64,000 nt of DNA from Actinomycetaceae bacterium (GCA_030532245.1 JAUNLN010000002.1:62001-126000); one strand, 5' to 3'; numbered from the stretch's first letter, positions 37,416 through 45,990 are shown. Translations and numbers: made by a program. Notes: a model not told the origin generated them from the letters alone.

Positions 37416-38429
37416 CTAGGCCTCCTCGTACAGGGCCGGCTTTTCGACGAGCTCGACCTTCACCTCAGCGCCTCCCTGCTCCTGTGAGGCGACGGCTGCG
37501 TCAACGATTGCGGTGGCCGCGTATCCATCCCACGAGGAGGAGCCGGTGTGGCGATCATCGGAGGCCGCGAGGATCCACTCTTGTACCTCCTTGTTGAAGG
37601 CGTCGTGGAACCTGTCGATGTGGCTTTGGCACATCTTGTTGCGGTTGCCGAACTTGTCGCGAACGTGGATGCGCTCTTGATCGCCGAGGCGCGCGGCTGC
37701 GCTTTCCATCACGACCTCGCATTCGATTGAGTACGCCCACTCGAGGTTCACGTTCACCTCGTCGTCAAGGCGCGCACCCGACTCGGTGTAGGCCACAATG
37801 ACGATCGGTTCCTGGAGGTTCTTGTGTGCTCGACTCGTTTGGCGCACCGGGTCGGTTCGCACCGACACGATCTCCTCGCCGGTGAGCCAGCGCATCGTGT
37901 CGAACTCGTGGATAGCAGTGTCGTCGATCAGCATGCGCGAGGTGTAGGAGTCTGGAACAGCGGGGTTGCGGTGGCGGTTGTGGATCATCAGAACCGGGCC
38001 GTGTTCGCCGGCGTCGACCATCTCCTTCAACTCGCCGTAGGCTGCGTCGAAGCGGCGCATGAAGCCTACGGTTACGAGCTTCTTTCCAGCCTTTTGCTCA
38101 GCCTCCATGATCGCAATGCAGTCTTCGGCCGTCGTGGCTAGCGGCTTTTCGCAAAGCACGTACTTACCCGCTTCTACAGCACCGATCACGTCCGGGGCGT
38201 GAACCTTGCCGAAAGTCGCAATCAAAACTGCATCAACCTCGGGGTCGGCGATTAGTTCGGCGCCCGAACCGTAGGGTTTTGCACCGATCGGCTCAGCGGC
38301 TGCCTTTGCCGCCTCAAAGTTGAGGTCCGCAGTTGCTACAATTTTTGCTCCGGTGAGCTCATTTTCAATACGGTCAAGGTGTGCGCGTCCCATGCCGCCG
38401 CACCCGATGAGACCTACTCGCAAAGTCAT
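37416..38429 (-). CDS. Gfo/Idh/MocA-family oxidoreductase (inositol 2-dehydrogenase-like)
   Basis: The 337-residue protein has the NAD(P)-binding motif GLIGCGGMG at the N-terminus, the family EKPLA motif and a downstream HEFDTMRWL motif containing the catalytic-type His (DDTAIHEFD). It is close in layout to IolG myo-inositol dehydrogenase, but the family oxidises many sugars. I chose the ATG at 38429, eight bases after GGAGG, so the protein begins TLRVGLIGCGG. It is flanked by two TIM-barrel sugar enzymes, so the three probably degrade one polyol or sugar acid. Confidence 0.92.
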   Translation of the reverse strand: MTLRVGLIGCGGMGRAHLDRIENELTGAKIVATADLNFEAAKAAAEPIGAKPYGSGAELIADPEVDAVLIATFGKVHAPDVIGAVEAGKYVLCEKPLATTAEDCIAIMEAEQKAGKKLVTVGFMRRFDAAYGELKEMVDAGEHGPVLMIHNRHRNPAVPDSYTSRMLIDDTAIHEFDTMRWLTGEEIVSVRTDPVRQTSRAHKNLQEPIVIVAYTESGARLDDEVNVNLEWAYSIECEVVMESAAARLGDQERIHVRDKFGNRNKMCQSHIDRFHDAFNKEVQEWILAASDDRHTGSSSWDGYAATAIVDAAVASQEQGGAEVKVELVEKPALYEEA

Positions 38430-38480
38430 TTTCTTTTCCTCCAAACCGGCATTCAACGCCGAATACCGGATAAACGTTTC

Positions 38481-39410
38481 TTACTTCAGGCCAAGACCGC
38501 ACTCGGCGAGGTACTCGCGCATCGCGATCGCGTTCGGCTTCGGGAACTCAGGCGCGCACGGGTAGCAGTCCTGCTCGCAAATGCAGTACAGGTCTTTATT
38601 GAGGTCGGCAAGTGCCTCCACGAAAGCGTGCATTTCAGGTAGGCCTGCCGGCGGGCGCACCGACGCGCCCTTTGCAACCGCCTCACCAAACGGCCAGTCT
38701 TCCTCGTGAGCCTGGCGAGTGATATCCGCGTCGAAGGCCTTGATGTGCACGTAGGTTACGCGCTCGGGGTAGTTGCGCACGAGCTCGACCGGGTCACCGC
38801 CGCCGTACACAACGTGGCCAGAATCTAGGCAGAGGTTCACGTACTTCGGATCGGTTGCGTCGAGGATGCGAGCGATTTCTGCCGGCGTTTCAATGTGCGA
38901 ATCGCCGTGCGGGTGCAGCACCATCTTCAGGCCGTACTCGTCGAGCAGCATTGCGCCGAGCTTGTTTGCGTTTTCCACGTAAAGCTTCCAAGCATCCGGG
39001 GAAAGTACGCGATCATCGGTCCACTCCCACGTCTTGTCGTCGCGGTACAGGGGCGGAAGATGGACGATGTATTCCGCTCCAACGGCCGCGTGGGTCTCAG
39101 CAATCGCGCGGAACGTCTTCTCGGTCTCGGCCCACGCCTCCTTCTGGTGAAGGATGCCCCAGCCGGTGCCCGCGACTACGCGCAAGCCGAACTCGCTCGT
39201 CCAGCGCGTAAGTTCCTTCGGGTCTTTCGGGAAGTATCCGAACGGCCCGGTTTCTAGAACCTCGAATCCTGCCTCGGCCATTTCCTGCATTGCCTGGCGC
39301 GGATCCATCTGCTTTTCATCCTCGGGGAACCAGACTCCCCACTGGTCGGGGCAGACCCCGATCGTAAGCTTTGCGAACCTTGGGTCCGTGTTCTTTGCTT
39401 TTGACTCCAT
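38481..39410 (-). CDS. IolE-like TIM-barrel protein (sugar/inositol dehydratase or isomerase)
   Basis: The 309-residue protein begins with a short polar stretch and then KLTIGVCPDQWGVW, as in IolE-like enzymes. It has metal-ligand candidates in MVLHPHGDSHIET, LCLDSGHVVYGGGDP and VTYVHIKA, and a C-terminal region CICEQDCYP. IolE dehydrates 2-keto-myo-inositol, the product of IolG, so its position before a Gfo/Idh/MocA gene supports an inositol-like pathway; the assignment is not firm. AAGGAG lies nine bases before the ATG. First gene of the operon, with a clear promoter and palindromic operator upstream. Confidence 0.87.
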   Translation of the reverse strand: MESKAKNTDPRFAKLTIGVCPDQWGVWFPEDEKQMDPRQAMQEMAEAGFEVLETGPFGYFPKDPKELTRWTSEFGLRVVAGTGWGILHQKEAWAETEKTFRAIAETHAAVGAEYIVHLPPLYRDDKTWEWTDDRVLSPDAWKLYVENANKLGAMLLDEYGLKMVLHPHGDSHIETPAEIARILDATDPKYVNLCLDSGHVVYGGGDPVELVRNYPERVTYVHIKAFDADITRQAHEEDWPFGEAVAKGASVRPPAGLPEMHAFVEALADLNKDLYCICEQDCYPCAPEFPKPNAIAMREYLAECGLGLK

Positions 39411-39450
39411 CGTCTACAACTCCTTGAGTGAAACACCGCTTAATGATTTA

Positions 39451-39464
39451 TTGGCGCGCGCCAA
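39451..39464. promoter_or_regulatory. Candidate LacI-type operator
   Basis: TTGGCGCGCGCCAA is a perfect 14-bp palindrome with a central CG, as LacI-family operators have. It begins one base after the -10 box of the operon promoter and so covers the expected transcription start. Confidence 0.75.
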
Positions 39465-39465
39465 C

Positions 39466-39494
39466 AGTCTATCTCGACAACTTTGTTCTGACAA
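39466..39494 (-). promoter_or_regulatory. Promoter of the sugar operon
   Basis: On the minus strand TTGTCA (-35, 39494-39489) and TAGACT (-10, 39471-39466) are exactly 17 bases apart. The likely start lies within the palindromic operator, about 50 bases before the first gene. Confidence 0.75.
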
Positions 39495-39587
39495 GCATTT
39501 TTGGTGATTATTTTGAAACAGGGCTACAAGATCGCGTTCGGCAATAGACTGGCAACATACGTAGCAGCCGAAATTCAGGGGAAAATC

Positions 39588-40082
39588 ATGGACGTTATCG
39601 ATCAGCTTCTTAGCCAAAACCGCGAGTTTGCGGGCAGTTTCCCTGGCGAGGCAGCCGGCGCGCCTACGCTGCATGTGGCGATCGTGACGTGCATGGACAG
39701 CCGCCTGCACCCTTACGACATGTTCGGTCTCTCCGCCGGCGAAGCGCATTTTTTGCGTAATGCAGGTGGAATCGTCACTGAAGACACGCTGCGTACCCTA
39801 AGCATTTCCCAGCACGAGCTTGGCACGACCCACATCATGCTCGTTCAGCACAGCGACTGCGGTATGTCGAAGACGAAGGACGACGATTTCCTCGCCGAAC
39901 TTCGCGAAGAAACCGGGCAGACGCCGGGCTGGGTGCCGGGCGGTTTTGACGACGTGGAGGAGTCTGTTCGCGCAGGCATGGCGAAGATTCAGGCGTCCCC
40001 GTTCATCGACTCGACGAACTTGCGCGGGTTTGTATACGACGTGAAAACGGGGCTAGTCCACGAAGTTTTCCAAGCGGAATAA
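39588..40082 (+). CDS. Beta-class carbonic anhydrase
   Basis: The 164-residue protein has the beta-CA zinc and catalytic residues: C35, D37 and R39 in CMDSRL, H88 and C91 in HSDCGM. It interconverts CO2 and bicarbonate in the cytoplasm. The length and motifs match the small actinobacterial group that includes M. tuberculosis Rv1284. I chose the ATG at 39588 (AGGGGA about six bases upstream); the longer frame adds an atypical 29-residue N-terminus. It is divergent from the sugar operon and convergent with the U32 gene. Confidence 0.95.
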   Translation: MDVIDQLLSQNREFAGSFPGEAAGAPTLHVAIVTCMDSRLHPYDMFGLSAGEAHFLRNAGGIVTEDTLRTLSISQHELGTTHIMLVQHSDCGMSKTKDDDFLAELREETGQTPGWVPGGFDDVEESVRAGMAKIQASPFIDSTNLRGFVYDVKTGLVHEVFQAE

Positions 40083-40096
40083 GAGCTTGCCTGAGG

Positions 40097-40137
40097 CGAG
40101 GGCATTTCAACGGCGAAATGCCCTCGGATATTCTTCT
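40097..40137 (+). terminator. Terminator between carbonic anhydrase and the U32 gene
   Basis: CGAGGGCATTTC (40097-40108) and GAAATGCCCTCG (40115-40126) form a perfect 12-bp stem, followed on the plus strand by the T-rich stretch GATATTCTTCT. It separates two convergent genes. Confidence 0.8.
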
Positions 40138-40160
40138 CGCCCTCGCGAGCGCCTCGAGGC

Positions 40161-41513
40161 TTACCCTCCGTGGTAGAGGTTTGCGCGCACGCGAATCATT
40201 GCACCTACTGGTATTTCGCGTTCGCAAGGCATTGAGTAGGTTCTCGCCGGATGGTTGATCTCTTCCACGGGGCGCCCCTGCGCGTCTTGTAGGCCCTCGC
40301 TTGGCACCTCCATTTTGATCGGTGGCTCACCGGGGAACAGGATTTCCATTTCTTTGCCCGGAGCGAGCTTGTTCTTCGAATGCAACTCGAGCCTGCGCGT
40401 CTGCGGGTCATAACCCGTGACGAGGCCGCCTAGCACCCAAGTGTTGATGTAGCCTCCGCGGCTTACGTCTTCGCTCGCCGGCGACTCGGGGTAGTAAAAG
40501 CCCGTTGAGTACGTGCGGTGCGTGACCTTGTTCGGCTCCTCGAGGAGCCACGGGGAGAACGTGACGGGCGTGGCGGGCCTTGGATCTTCCGGCAAGTGCA
40601 CCTGGTCGTGGAACGTGGCGAGCTGGTTGCCCTGCTCGTCCTCAAAACCGCGCTGCACGAGGTACTCCCCGACCGCGGTTTTGTACGCGTTCGTCATTGC
40701 CGCAACATAGTAGGCACTCTTCGCGCGGCCTTCAATTTTGAGTGAGGTGACGCCGGCGTCGAGAATGTCGTCGATGTGCGCGATCGTGTTCATGTCGTTG
40801 GAGTTGAACAGGAACGTGCCCTGGTCGGTGATTTCAACGGGAATGAACTCGCCGGGCCTACGTTCTTCGACGACGTGGTACTTGTAGCGGCACGACTGCG
40901 CGCAGTCACCGTGGTTGGCGTCGCGGCCCGTCGTGTGTTGCGAGATGAGGCAGCGCCCCGAAAACGCCATGCACATGGAGCCGTGTACGAACGCTTCAAT
41001 CTCGAGGTCGGGGTTGGTGTGTGCCCGAAGCTCGCGAATATCTTGGAGGGAGAGCTCGCGGGCGAGTACTACGCGGCTTGCGCCTAGTGCGGCGAGCGCG
41101 TTCGCCGCCTGATAGTTTGTGACGCCCGCCTGGGTTGAGACGTGGATTTCGGTGTTTGGCGCGACCTCGCGTGCCGCCATGAGCACGCCGATATCGGTGA
41201 CGATTAGGGCGTCCACGCCGATGTCTCCGAGCTGGCCCATGTATTCGTTCATGGCCTTCACTTCATCGGAGGAAGGCAGGATGTTTGCGGTTACGAATAC
41301 TCGCCCGCCGCGCTCGTGGGCGTAGGCGACCGCCTCCTCGATGTCTTCCATTGAGAAGTTTTTGGGTGCTGAACGCATTCCGAATTGTTTGCCGCCAAAG
41401 TAGACGGCGTCGGCACCGAAATCGAATGCCGTTTTCAAGGTGTTGAGGTTGCCGGCCGGTGCTAGTACTTCTGGGCGCTTGCGGCGGCGGATGCCGGGAA
41501 ATAGTTCAGTCAC
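40161..41513 (-). CDS. U32 family protein, TrhP/YegQ-like tRNA hydroxylation protein
   Basis: The 450-residue protein carries the U32 signature EAFVHGSMCMAFSGRCLIS and further Cys residues in GDCAQSCRYKY. U32 proteins were first called collagenases/peptidases, but E. coli YegQ (TrhP, 453 residues) takes part in prephenate-dependent 5-hydroxylation of tRNA wobble uridine. Length and full-span similarity support that group. The GTG start at 41513 has no ribosome site but a TACACT box seven bases upstream, so it may be leaderless. A chorismate mutase in the same window makes prephenate, though it is not adjacent. Confidence 0.9.
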   Translation of the reverse strand: MTELFPGIRRRKRPEVLAPAGNLNTLKTAFDFGADAVYFGGKQFGMRSAPKNFSMEDIEEAVAYAHERGGRVFVTANILPSSDEVKAMNEYMGQLGDIGVDALIVTDIGVLMAAREVAPNTEIHVSTQAGVTNYQAANALAALGASRVVLARELSLQDIRELRAHTNPDLEIEAFVHGSMCMAFSGRCLISQHTTGRDANHGDCAQSCRYKYHVVEERRPGEFIPVEITDQGTFLFNSNDMNTIAHIDDILDAGVTSLKIEGRAKSAYYVAAMTNAYKTAVGEYLVQRGFEDEQGNQLATFHDQVHLPEDPRPATPVTFSPWLLEEPNKVTHRTYSTGFYYPESPASEDVSRGGYINTWVLGGLVTGYDPQTRRLELHSKNKLAPGKEMEILFPGEPPIKMEVPSEGLQDAQGRPVEEINHPARTYSMPCEREIPVGAMIRVRANLYHGG

Positions 41514-41520
41514 GGTGGCA

Positions 41521-41526
41521 AGTGTA
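41521..41526 (-). promoter_or_regulatory. Candidate -10 box of the U32 gene
   Basis: On the minus strand TACACT ends seven bases before the GTG start, with no Shine-Dalgarno sequence between, matching the pattern of a leaderless transcript. Confidence 0.45.
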
Positions 41527-41623
41527 CCGACTGAAGCCGCTGATTCTAACTCGTGGCCTTGAGGAGCAGCCGATTGGTCGGGCGTCCGCTACTCTGATTG
41601 TGACTTTGCTTGAAGGGAAGATG

Positions 41624-42307
41624 ATGGCGCAGGGGATTTTTGGACGCATCGCAAGTTCGCTCATGCGTACTGCAAAAACGGAGGTTAAGAGGCAGGCTCG
41701 TAGGGCTGTGAGAGACCAGCTTGACAACCTGCTTGGAGGCGGCGCGAGCAGGCCTACGGGCAGGCCGGGCTCTTCGCAGGGCCGCAACGGCAATTCGCAG
41801 CCTAAGCCTCACGCATCGCGGGGTAAGCCTCGCCCTTCAAAGCCGCGTTTTGACTATGAGGAGCCCTCAGCTCACTTTGAAAGTGCTGACGCGTATTACA
41901 TGCCGCGCGGCGCTGCCCTGCCGGCGTTTAGCTATTCGCCGCAGCAGAATCATCGGGCTGACCCCGGTGAAGTGGTGTGGACGTGGGTGCCTTTCGAAGA
42001 TGACCCGTCGCAGGGCAAAGACCGCCCGGTGCTTGTGCTTGCTGAGACGAGTTCGGGAGTGTTTGCCGCGCAGATGACGAGCCGCGATCGCACGGATGGT
42101 TTCCTCGCCGAAGACAACTTTGGGAGGGCGTGGCTCGACATTGGCACCGGTTCGTGGGATCGCGAGGGGCGCCGCTCCGAAGTGAGGCTCGACCGCCTCC
42201 TTGTGATTCCGCGCGGATCGATGCGCAGGGAGGGCGGACGCGTCGACGAAAAGACGTTCGCTCGCGTGGTCGCAAAGATTCGTGAGGTGCACCAGAGCCG
42301 CTCATAG
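41624..42307 (+). CDS. PemK/MazF-fold protein with long basic N-terminal region
   Basis: The 227-residue protein ends in a PemK/MazF-like barrel (about 110-225): PGEVVWTWVPFEDDPSQGKDRPVLVL resembles the start of MazF-type RNases, and AAQMTSRDR and RLLVIPRG follow. The first 100 residues are a basic helix (FGRIASSLMRTAKTEVKRQARR) and a disordered Gly/Ser/Arg/Pro linker. MazF-fold proteins are usually mRNA-cleaving toxins with a small antitoxin upstream; no antitoxin gene is visible here, so this may be a domesticated family member. AAGGGA precedes the ATG at 41624 (an ATG at 41621 is possible). It is followed after 43 bases by the helicase gene. Confidence 0.78.
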   Translation: MAQGIFGRIASSLMRTAKTEVKRQARRAVRDQLDNLLGGGASRPTGRPGSSQGRNGNSQPKPHASRGKPRPSKPRFDYEEPSAHFESADAYYMPRGAALPAFSYSPQQNHRADPGEVVWTWVPFEDDPSQGKDRPVLVLAETSSGVFAAQMTSRDRTDGFLAEDNFGRAWLDIGTGSWDREGRRSEVRLDRLLVIPRGSMRREGGRVDEKTFARVVAKIREVHQSRS

Positions 42308-42350
42308 GCACGTGGCCCGCAAGGGGTGGGTCTTCAACGGGGAGGGAATG

Positions 42351-45300
42351 ATGGAGGAGTTTTTGCCTCTCGTACCGGGGTTGTACGAGACCATTATTGA
42401 TGCAGGCTTGCAGTCTGCCCTCGAAAAGTACGGTGAGCGGGCCGTGCGCCAAGCTGTTGACAACGCAGACTTCCCCTACGTGATCTCCAGGTACGTGGCG
42501 CTACGCCTCGAGCGTTCGCTTTCGCGCAGTAAGAAGACGGATAGGTTCGAGCTCACCGATCAGATCCTCGAGATCCTAAACGAGCATGATGGTGTCACGC
42601 ATTCGGGCAGGCCACTCCTCCTGCAAAGTAATGAGGCGCAGCTTCTCACCGAGATTAAGAGAAGCGAGCGCGCGGCGAACCTGCAGCGCCCCGAAACCCC
42701 GCTAAATGATGCGGCTTTGCTTACGAACGCCGAGCACGACCCCTCTATTCAGGCCGAGCTTGCAAAAGAGTTTCCTTCAGCCGATCGCGTCGACGCCCTC
42801 ATCGCTTTTATTAAGTGGACGGGCATTCGCACGATCACGAAGGAGCTTGCCGACTTGAAGGCGCGCGGTGTGCCCATTCGCATTATCACCACCACCTACA
42901 CGGGTGCGACGAACCGGGAGGCGCTCGACCGGCTCGTGCGCGAGTATGGCGCGCAGATCAAGGTCAACTACAACACTCGCTCCACGCGCCTGCACGCAAA
43001 AGCCTGGCTGATTCACCGAAACACGGGTTTTCACACGGCGTTTGTCGGCTCATCCAACCTTTCGGCTGCAGCTATGGAAGATGGGTTGGAGTGGAATGTT
43101 CGCCTCGCGAAAAACAACACGCCGGCAGTTTTTGAAAAGTTTGAAAAGACGTTTGAGTCGTACTGGGCCTCCCCCGCTTTCGAGACATACGACCCCGATA
43201 AAGACGCCGCGCGCCTCGACGCTGCTCTCGAAGATGCCCGCGGTTTTGGCAAAAAGTCGGTGCTGCACTTCGACTTCACCGCACTCGACATCCGGCCGTA
43301 CCCCTACCAGCAGCTCATGCTCGACGAGATCGCGTACGAGCGCTCCCAGGGCCACCATGAAAACCTGGTGGTTGCCGCGACGGGTACCGGTAAGACCGTC
43401 GTGGCCGCGCTCGACTACAAGGCATTGCGCGAGCAAATGGCTAGCGAGCTTGGGAGGCTTCCGCGCACACTTTTCGTGGCACACCGCGACGAAATCTTGA
43501 ACCAGTCGATGCAGACGTTCCGAGACGTCGTGAAGTCGCCCAGAATCACGTGGTCCACGTCCGCCGGATATTCCCTGCGCGACCTAGACGAAACGTCTTT
43601 TAGCGCGTTCGATAACCTCGCGTTCGCCTCAATCCAGTCCCTGCACGCAAAGGTGCTACAAGACCTGCCGAGCGACTTTTTCGACATCGTAATAGTCGAT
43701 GAGTTCCACCACGCACAAGCGTCTAGCTACCGCCGTCTCCTGGGCCACTTCCAGCCAAGAGAGCTCGTGGGTCTAACCGCAACCCCCGAGCGCGGTGACG
43801 GCGTAAACGTTGCCCTAGAGTTTTTCGACGGCCGCATCGCAAGTGAGATTCGGCTGTGGGACGCACTGGAAGAGGGCCTGCTCTCCCCCTTCCACTACTT
43901 CGTGAACTTCGATGGCACCGACCTTTCAAACGTGAAAATGAAGGGCGGCGATTACGTAACGAGCGAACTTTCAAACGTTCTCACGGGCAATGATGCGCGC
44001 GTGCGAATGATCGTGGAGGCGATGCGAGACAAGATTCTCGACATGTCGAACATGCGTGCCCTGTGCTTCTGCGTCGATATTAAGCACGCGCGATACATGT
44101 CGGAGTCGTTTAAGAAGTTTGGTTTCAAAGCCGAATACGTGACGTCCCGCGAATCTTCGATGCCTCGCGATGAGGCGCTTCGCGCTCTTGCAGACGGAGA
44201 GATCCAAATCATTTGTTCGGTCGATATTTTCAATGAGGGCGTGGACGTGCCCGACATTGACACGGTGCTTATGTTGCGGCCAACGCAGTCTTCCACGATC
44301 TTCCTGCAACAGCTTGGCCGCGGCCTGCGCCTGTCGAAAAACAAGACTGTGCTCACTGTGCTGGACTTCGTTGGTAACCAGAACAAGGAGTTTCGTTTCG
44401 ACCTGAAACTTCAAGCACTCACGGGAAAGCCTCGAAACAAGCTCGCGGATGCTGTTGAGTCTGGGTTTAGTCACCTGCCTGCAGGTTCCCAGATCATTTT
44501 GGAGGAGAAGCCTCGCGAGATTGTGCTCCGCTCGATTAGGAACAATCTGCGGATCACCACGTCTAAGCTGCCCGGTGAAATCAGGAACACGGCTCTCCTG
44601 GCGGGTGTGAAAGACATTGAAGGCTACCAGTTGAGCGACTACCTGAGTGATGCGCAGCGTGAGCTTGCCGATATTTACAATCGCTCTAAGTTTGCCGACA
44701 AACCTGTTTCGTGGCGCAGGCTTCGCCACTGGGCGTCTACCGGGAGTGACGTGGAGGGTGATGGTTTTGAGGACGTTCGCGCGAGGCTTCGCTCGATCGC
44801 TCACGTGACTGACAGGGAGCGGATTGAAACGTACTTGCACCTGCTGTCTACTCCTCAACTGCGTTACGAGGCGCTGTCGATGCGCGAAAAATACTTCGCG
44901 CACATGCTTATGTACTCGTTTTGGCCAAAGGGTGAGCGTGACGGGAAACGGTTTGAGTCGATTGATTTCGCACTTCAGGTTTTGCGCTCCACGCCGGGTC
45001 TGGTTGACGAGCTTTCGCAAATGTTCGAGGCGGCGAGTAGTAGGTCGAAGAGATTGTATGAGGTGCCGGCAGGCGAATTGTCGCTTACGCCTCTAATGGT
45101 TGGTGCGAAGTACAGTCGCGAGGAGTTGCTTGCGGGCTTGGGTCAGGGTTTCGAGTTTGAAGATCAGGTGCCGGGTCACATGCGTGAGGGCGTGAAGTAC
45201 TGTAGGCGCACGAATACGGATGCTCTGCTGGTGACGCTCGTGAAGTCGGAGGCTGATTTTTCTCCAAATACGCTGTACCGTGATTTCGCGCTTACTCCTA

Positions 45301-45569
45301 CCCTGTTTCATTGGGAGTCACAGTCGACCACGACTCCTGAGTCGAAAGCGGGCATGCGTTACCAGGGGAAGAGCGAGAATCCGTCAAATATTGCCCTGTT
45401 TATTAGGGAGCATAAGAAGGATGCGTTTGGTGAGGGCGCTGCGTACACGTTTGCTGGGCCCGCGCATTTTGTGGAGACGACTGGGTCGGAGCCGATGCAG
45501 ATTACTTGGAAGTTGGATCATGCTCTGCCGCCCGAGTTGTACGTGGAGGCAAGGGCTGTGGCTTCTTAA
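42351..45569 (+). CDS. PLD-nuclease/DEAD-like helicase/DUF3427 protein
   Basis: The 1072-residue protein has a phospholipase-D-like nuclease domain (HAKAW at 215-219, then GSSNLS at 233), a superfamily 2 helicase (Walker A ATGTGKT 343-349, motif II DEFHH 450-454, motif III LTATPER, motif VI QQLGRGLRLSK) and a long C-terminal region matching the DUF3427 type. It probably translocates on and cuts nucleic acid. Proteins of this design occur sporadically and are often suspected to be defence enzymes. The start was set at the ATG at 42351, four bases after GGGGAGGG; an ATG three bases earlier is possible. No methylase or specificity gene is beside it. Confidence 0.88.
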   Translation: MEEFLPLVPGLYETIIDAGLQSALEKYGERAVRQAVDNADFPYVISRYVALRLERSLSRSKKTDRFELTDQILEILNEHDGVTHSGRPLLLQSNEAQLLTEIKRSERAANLQRPETPLNDAALLTNAEHDPSIQAELAKEFPSADRVDALIAFIKWTGIRTITKELADLKARGVPIRIITTTYTGATNREALDRLVREYGAQIKVNYNTRSTRLHAKAWLIHRNTGFHTAFVGSSNLSAAAMEDGLEWNVRLAKNNTPAVFEKFEKTFESYWASPAFETYDPDKDAARLDAALEDARGFGKKSVLHFDFTALDIRPYPYQQLMLDEIAYERSQGHHENLVVAATGTGKTVVAALDYKALREQMASELGRLPRTLFVAHRDEILNQSMQTFRDVVKSPRITWSTSAGYSLRDLDETSFSAFDNLAFASIQSLHAKVLQDLPSDFFDIVIVDEFHHAQASSYRRLLGHFQPRELVGLTATPERGDGVNVALEFFDGRIASEIRLWDALEEGLLSPFHYFVNFDGTDLSNVKMKGGDYVTSELSNVLTGNDARVRMIVEAMRDKILDMSNMRALCFCVDIKHARYMSESFKKFGFKAEYVTSRESSMPRDEALRALADGEIQIICSVDIFNEGVDVPDIDTVLMLRPTQSSTIFLQQLGRGLRLSKNKTVLTVLDFVGNQNKEFRFDLKLQALTGKPRNKLADAVESGFSHLPAGSQIILEEKPREIVLRSIRNNLRITTSKLPGEIRNTALLAGVKDIEGYQLSDYLSDAQRELADIYNRSKFADKPVSWRRLRHWASTGSDVEGDGFEDVRARLRSIAHVTDRERIETYLHLLSTPQLRYEALSMREKYFAHMLMYSFWPKGERDGKRFESIDFALQVLRSTPGLVDELSQMFEAASSRSKRLYEVPAGELSLTPLMVGAKYSREELLAGLGQGFEFEDQVPGHMREGVKYCRRTNTDALLVTLVKSEADFSPNTLYRDFALTPTLFHWESQSTTTPESKAGMRYQGKSENPSNIALFIREHKKDAFGEGAAYTFAGPAHFVETTGSEPMQITWKLDHALPPELYVEARAVAS

Positions 45570-45609
45570 CGGCGAAATGTTGAGGAAAACCGTTGTTGGA
45601 TACAAAAAG

Positions 45610-45680
45610 AGCGAGTGACGGGAATCGAACCCGCACCATCTGCTTGGAAGGCAGAGGCTCTACCATTGAGCTACACTCGC
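45610..45680 (-). tRNA. tRNA-Gly (anticodon TCC)
   Basis: On the minus strand the acceptor stem GCGAGTG/CACTCGC, a D arm with GCTC/GAGC, the anticodon stem TCTGC/GCAGA with loop CTTCCAA (anticodon TCC) and the T arm with GGTTCGAATCC form a complete cloverleaf of 71 bases. CCA is not encoded. A T-rich stretch (CTTTTTG) follows the 3' end and may end transcription. Confidence 0.97.
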
Positions 45681-45782
45681 TAAGTCAAAAACGACGGTCG
45701 CCGCTTCGACAAAAATGAATACTACAGCAAACTTGTCGAGTTGTGAAATGAGTGCCCTTTGCGGCTATGATTATCAAGGTCA

Positions 45783-45859
45783 CGGGGTGTGGCGCAGTTT
45801 GGTAGCGCGTCCGCTTTGGGAGCGGAAGGCCGTGGGTTCAAGTCCCGCCACCCCGACCA
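45783..45859 (+). tRNA. tRNA-Pro (anticodon TGG), CCA encoded
   Basis: The acceptor stem CGGGGTG/CACCCCG, D arm GCGC/GCGC, anticodon stem TCCGC/GCGGA with loop TTTGGGA (anticodon TGG) and T arm with GGTTCAAGTCC form a full cloverleaf. The 3' end is ACCA, so CCA is encoded. A strong terminator follows after seven bases. Confidence 0.97.
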
Positions 45860-45864
45860 TGTGA

Positions 45865-45990
45865 TGTCTCGGGACATAGTTCAGTCTATGTCCCGAGATT
45901 TTTTATTCCCCAGGAGGCGGTGTCTCACGACATCATTCGCGCTCCCGGCCGGGATGTCTCAAGACATATGTCCGCGTGTGTCTCGCGGCA
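45865..45990. repeat. Cluster of TGTCTCnnGACAT repeats behind tRNA-Pro
   Basis: Three copies of the 13-base motif TGTCTC-NN-GACAT occur at 45865-45877, 45921-45933 and 45955-45967, with a fourth degenerate copy from 45979. The inner bases differ (GG, AC, AA). The first copy also forms part of the tRNA terminator. Such a cluster right behind a tRNA 3' end may be the trace of an integrated element or a protein-binding array; no integrase or transposase is present. Confidence 0.6.
45867..45904 (+). terminator. Intrinsic terminator of tRNA-Pro
   Basis: TCTCGGGACATAG (45867-45879) pairs perfectly with CTATGTCCCGAGA (45886-45898) around a 6-base loop, followed by six T's. Confidence 0.93.

Noticed and set aside
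43971..45020. Minus-strand open frame opposite the PLD-helicase gene
   Set aside because: No recognisable motif, and the plus strand encodes clear helicase motifs through the whole stretch.
45865..45990. CRISPR-like array behind tRNA-Pro
   Set aside because: The repeats are only 13 bases, imperfect and unevenly spaced (34-56 bp), and no cas gene is present.
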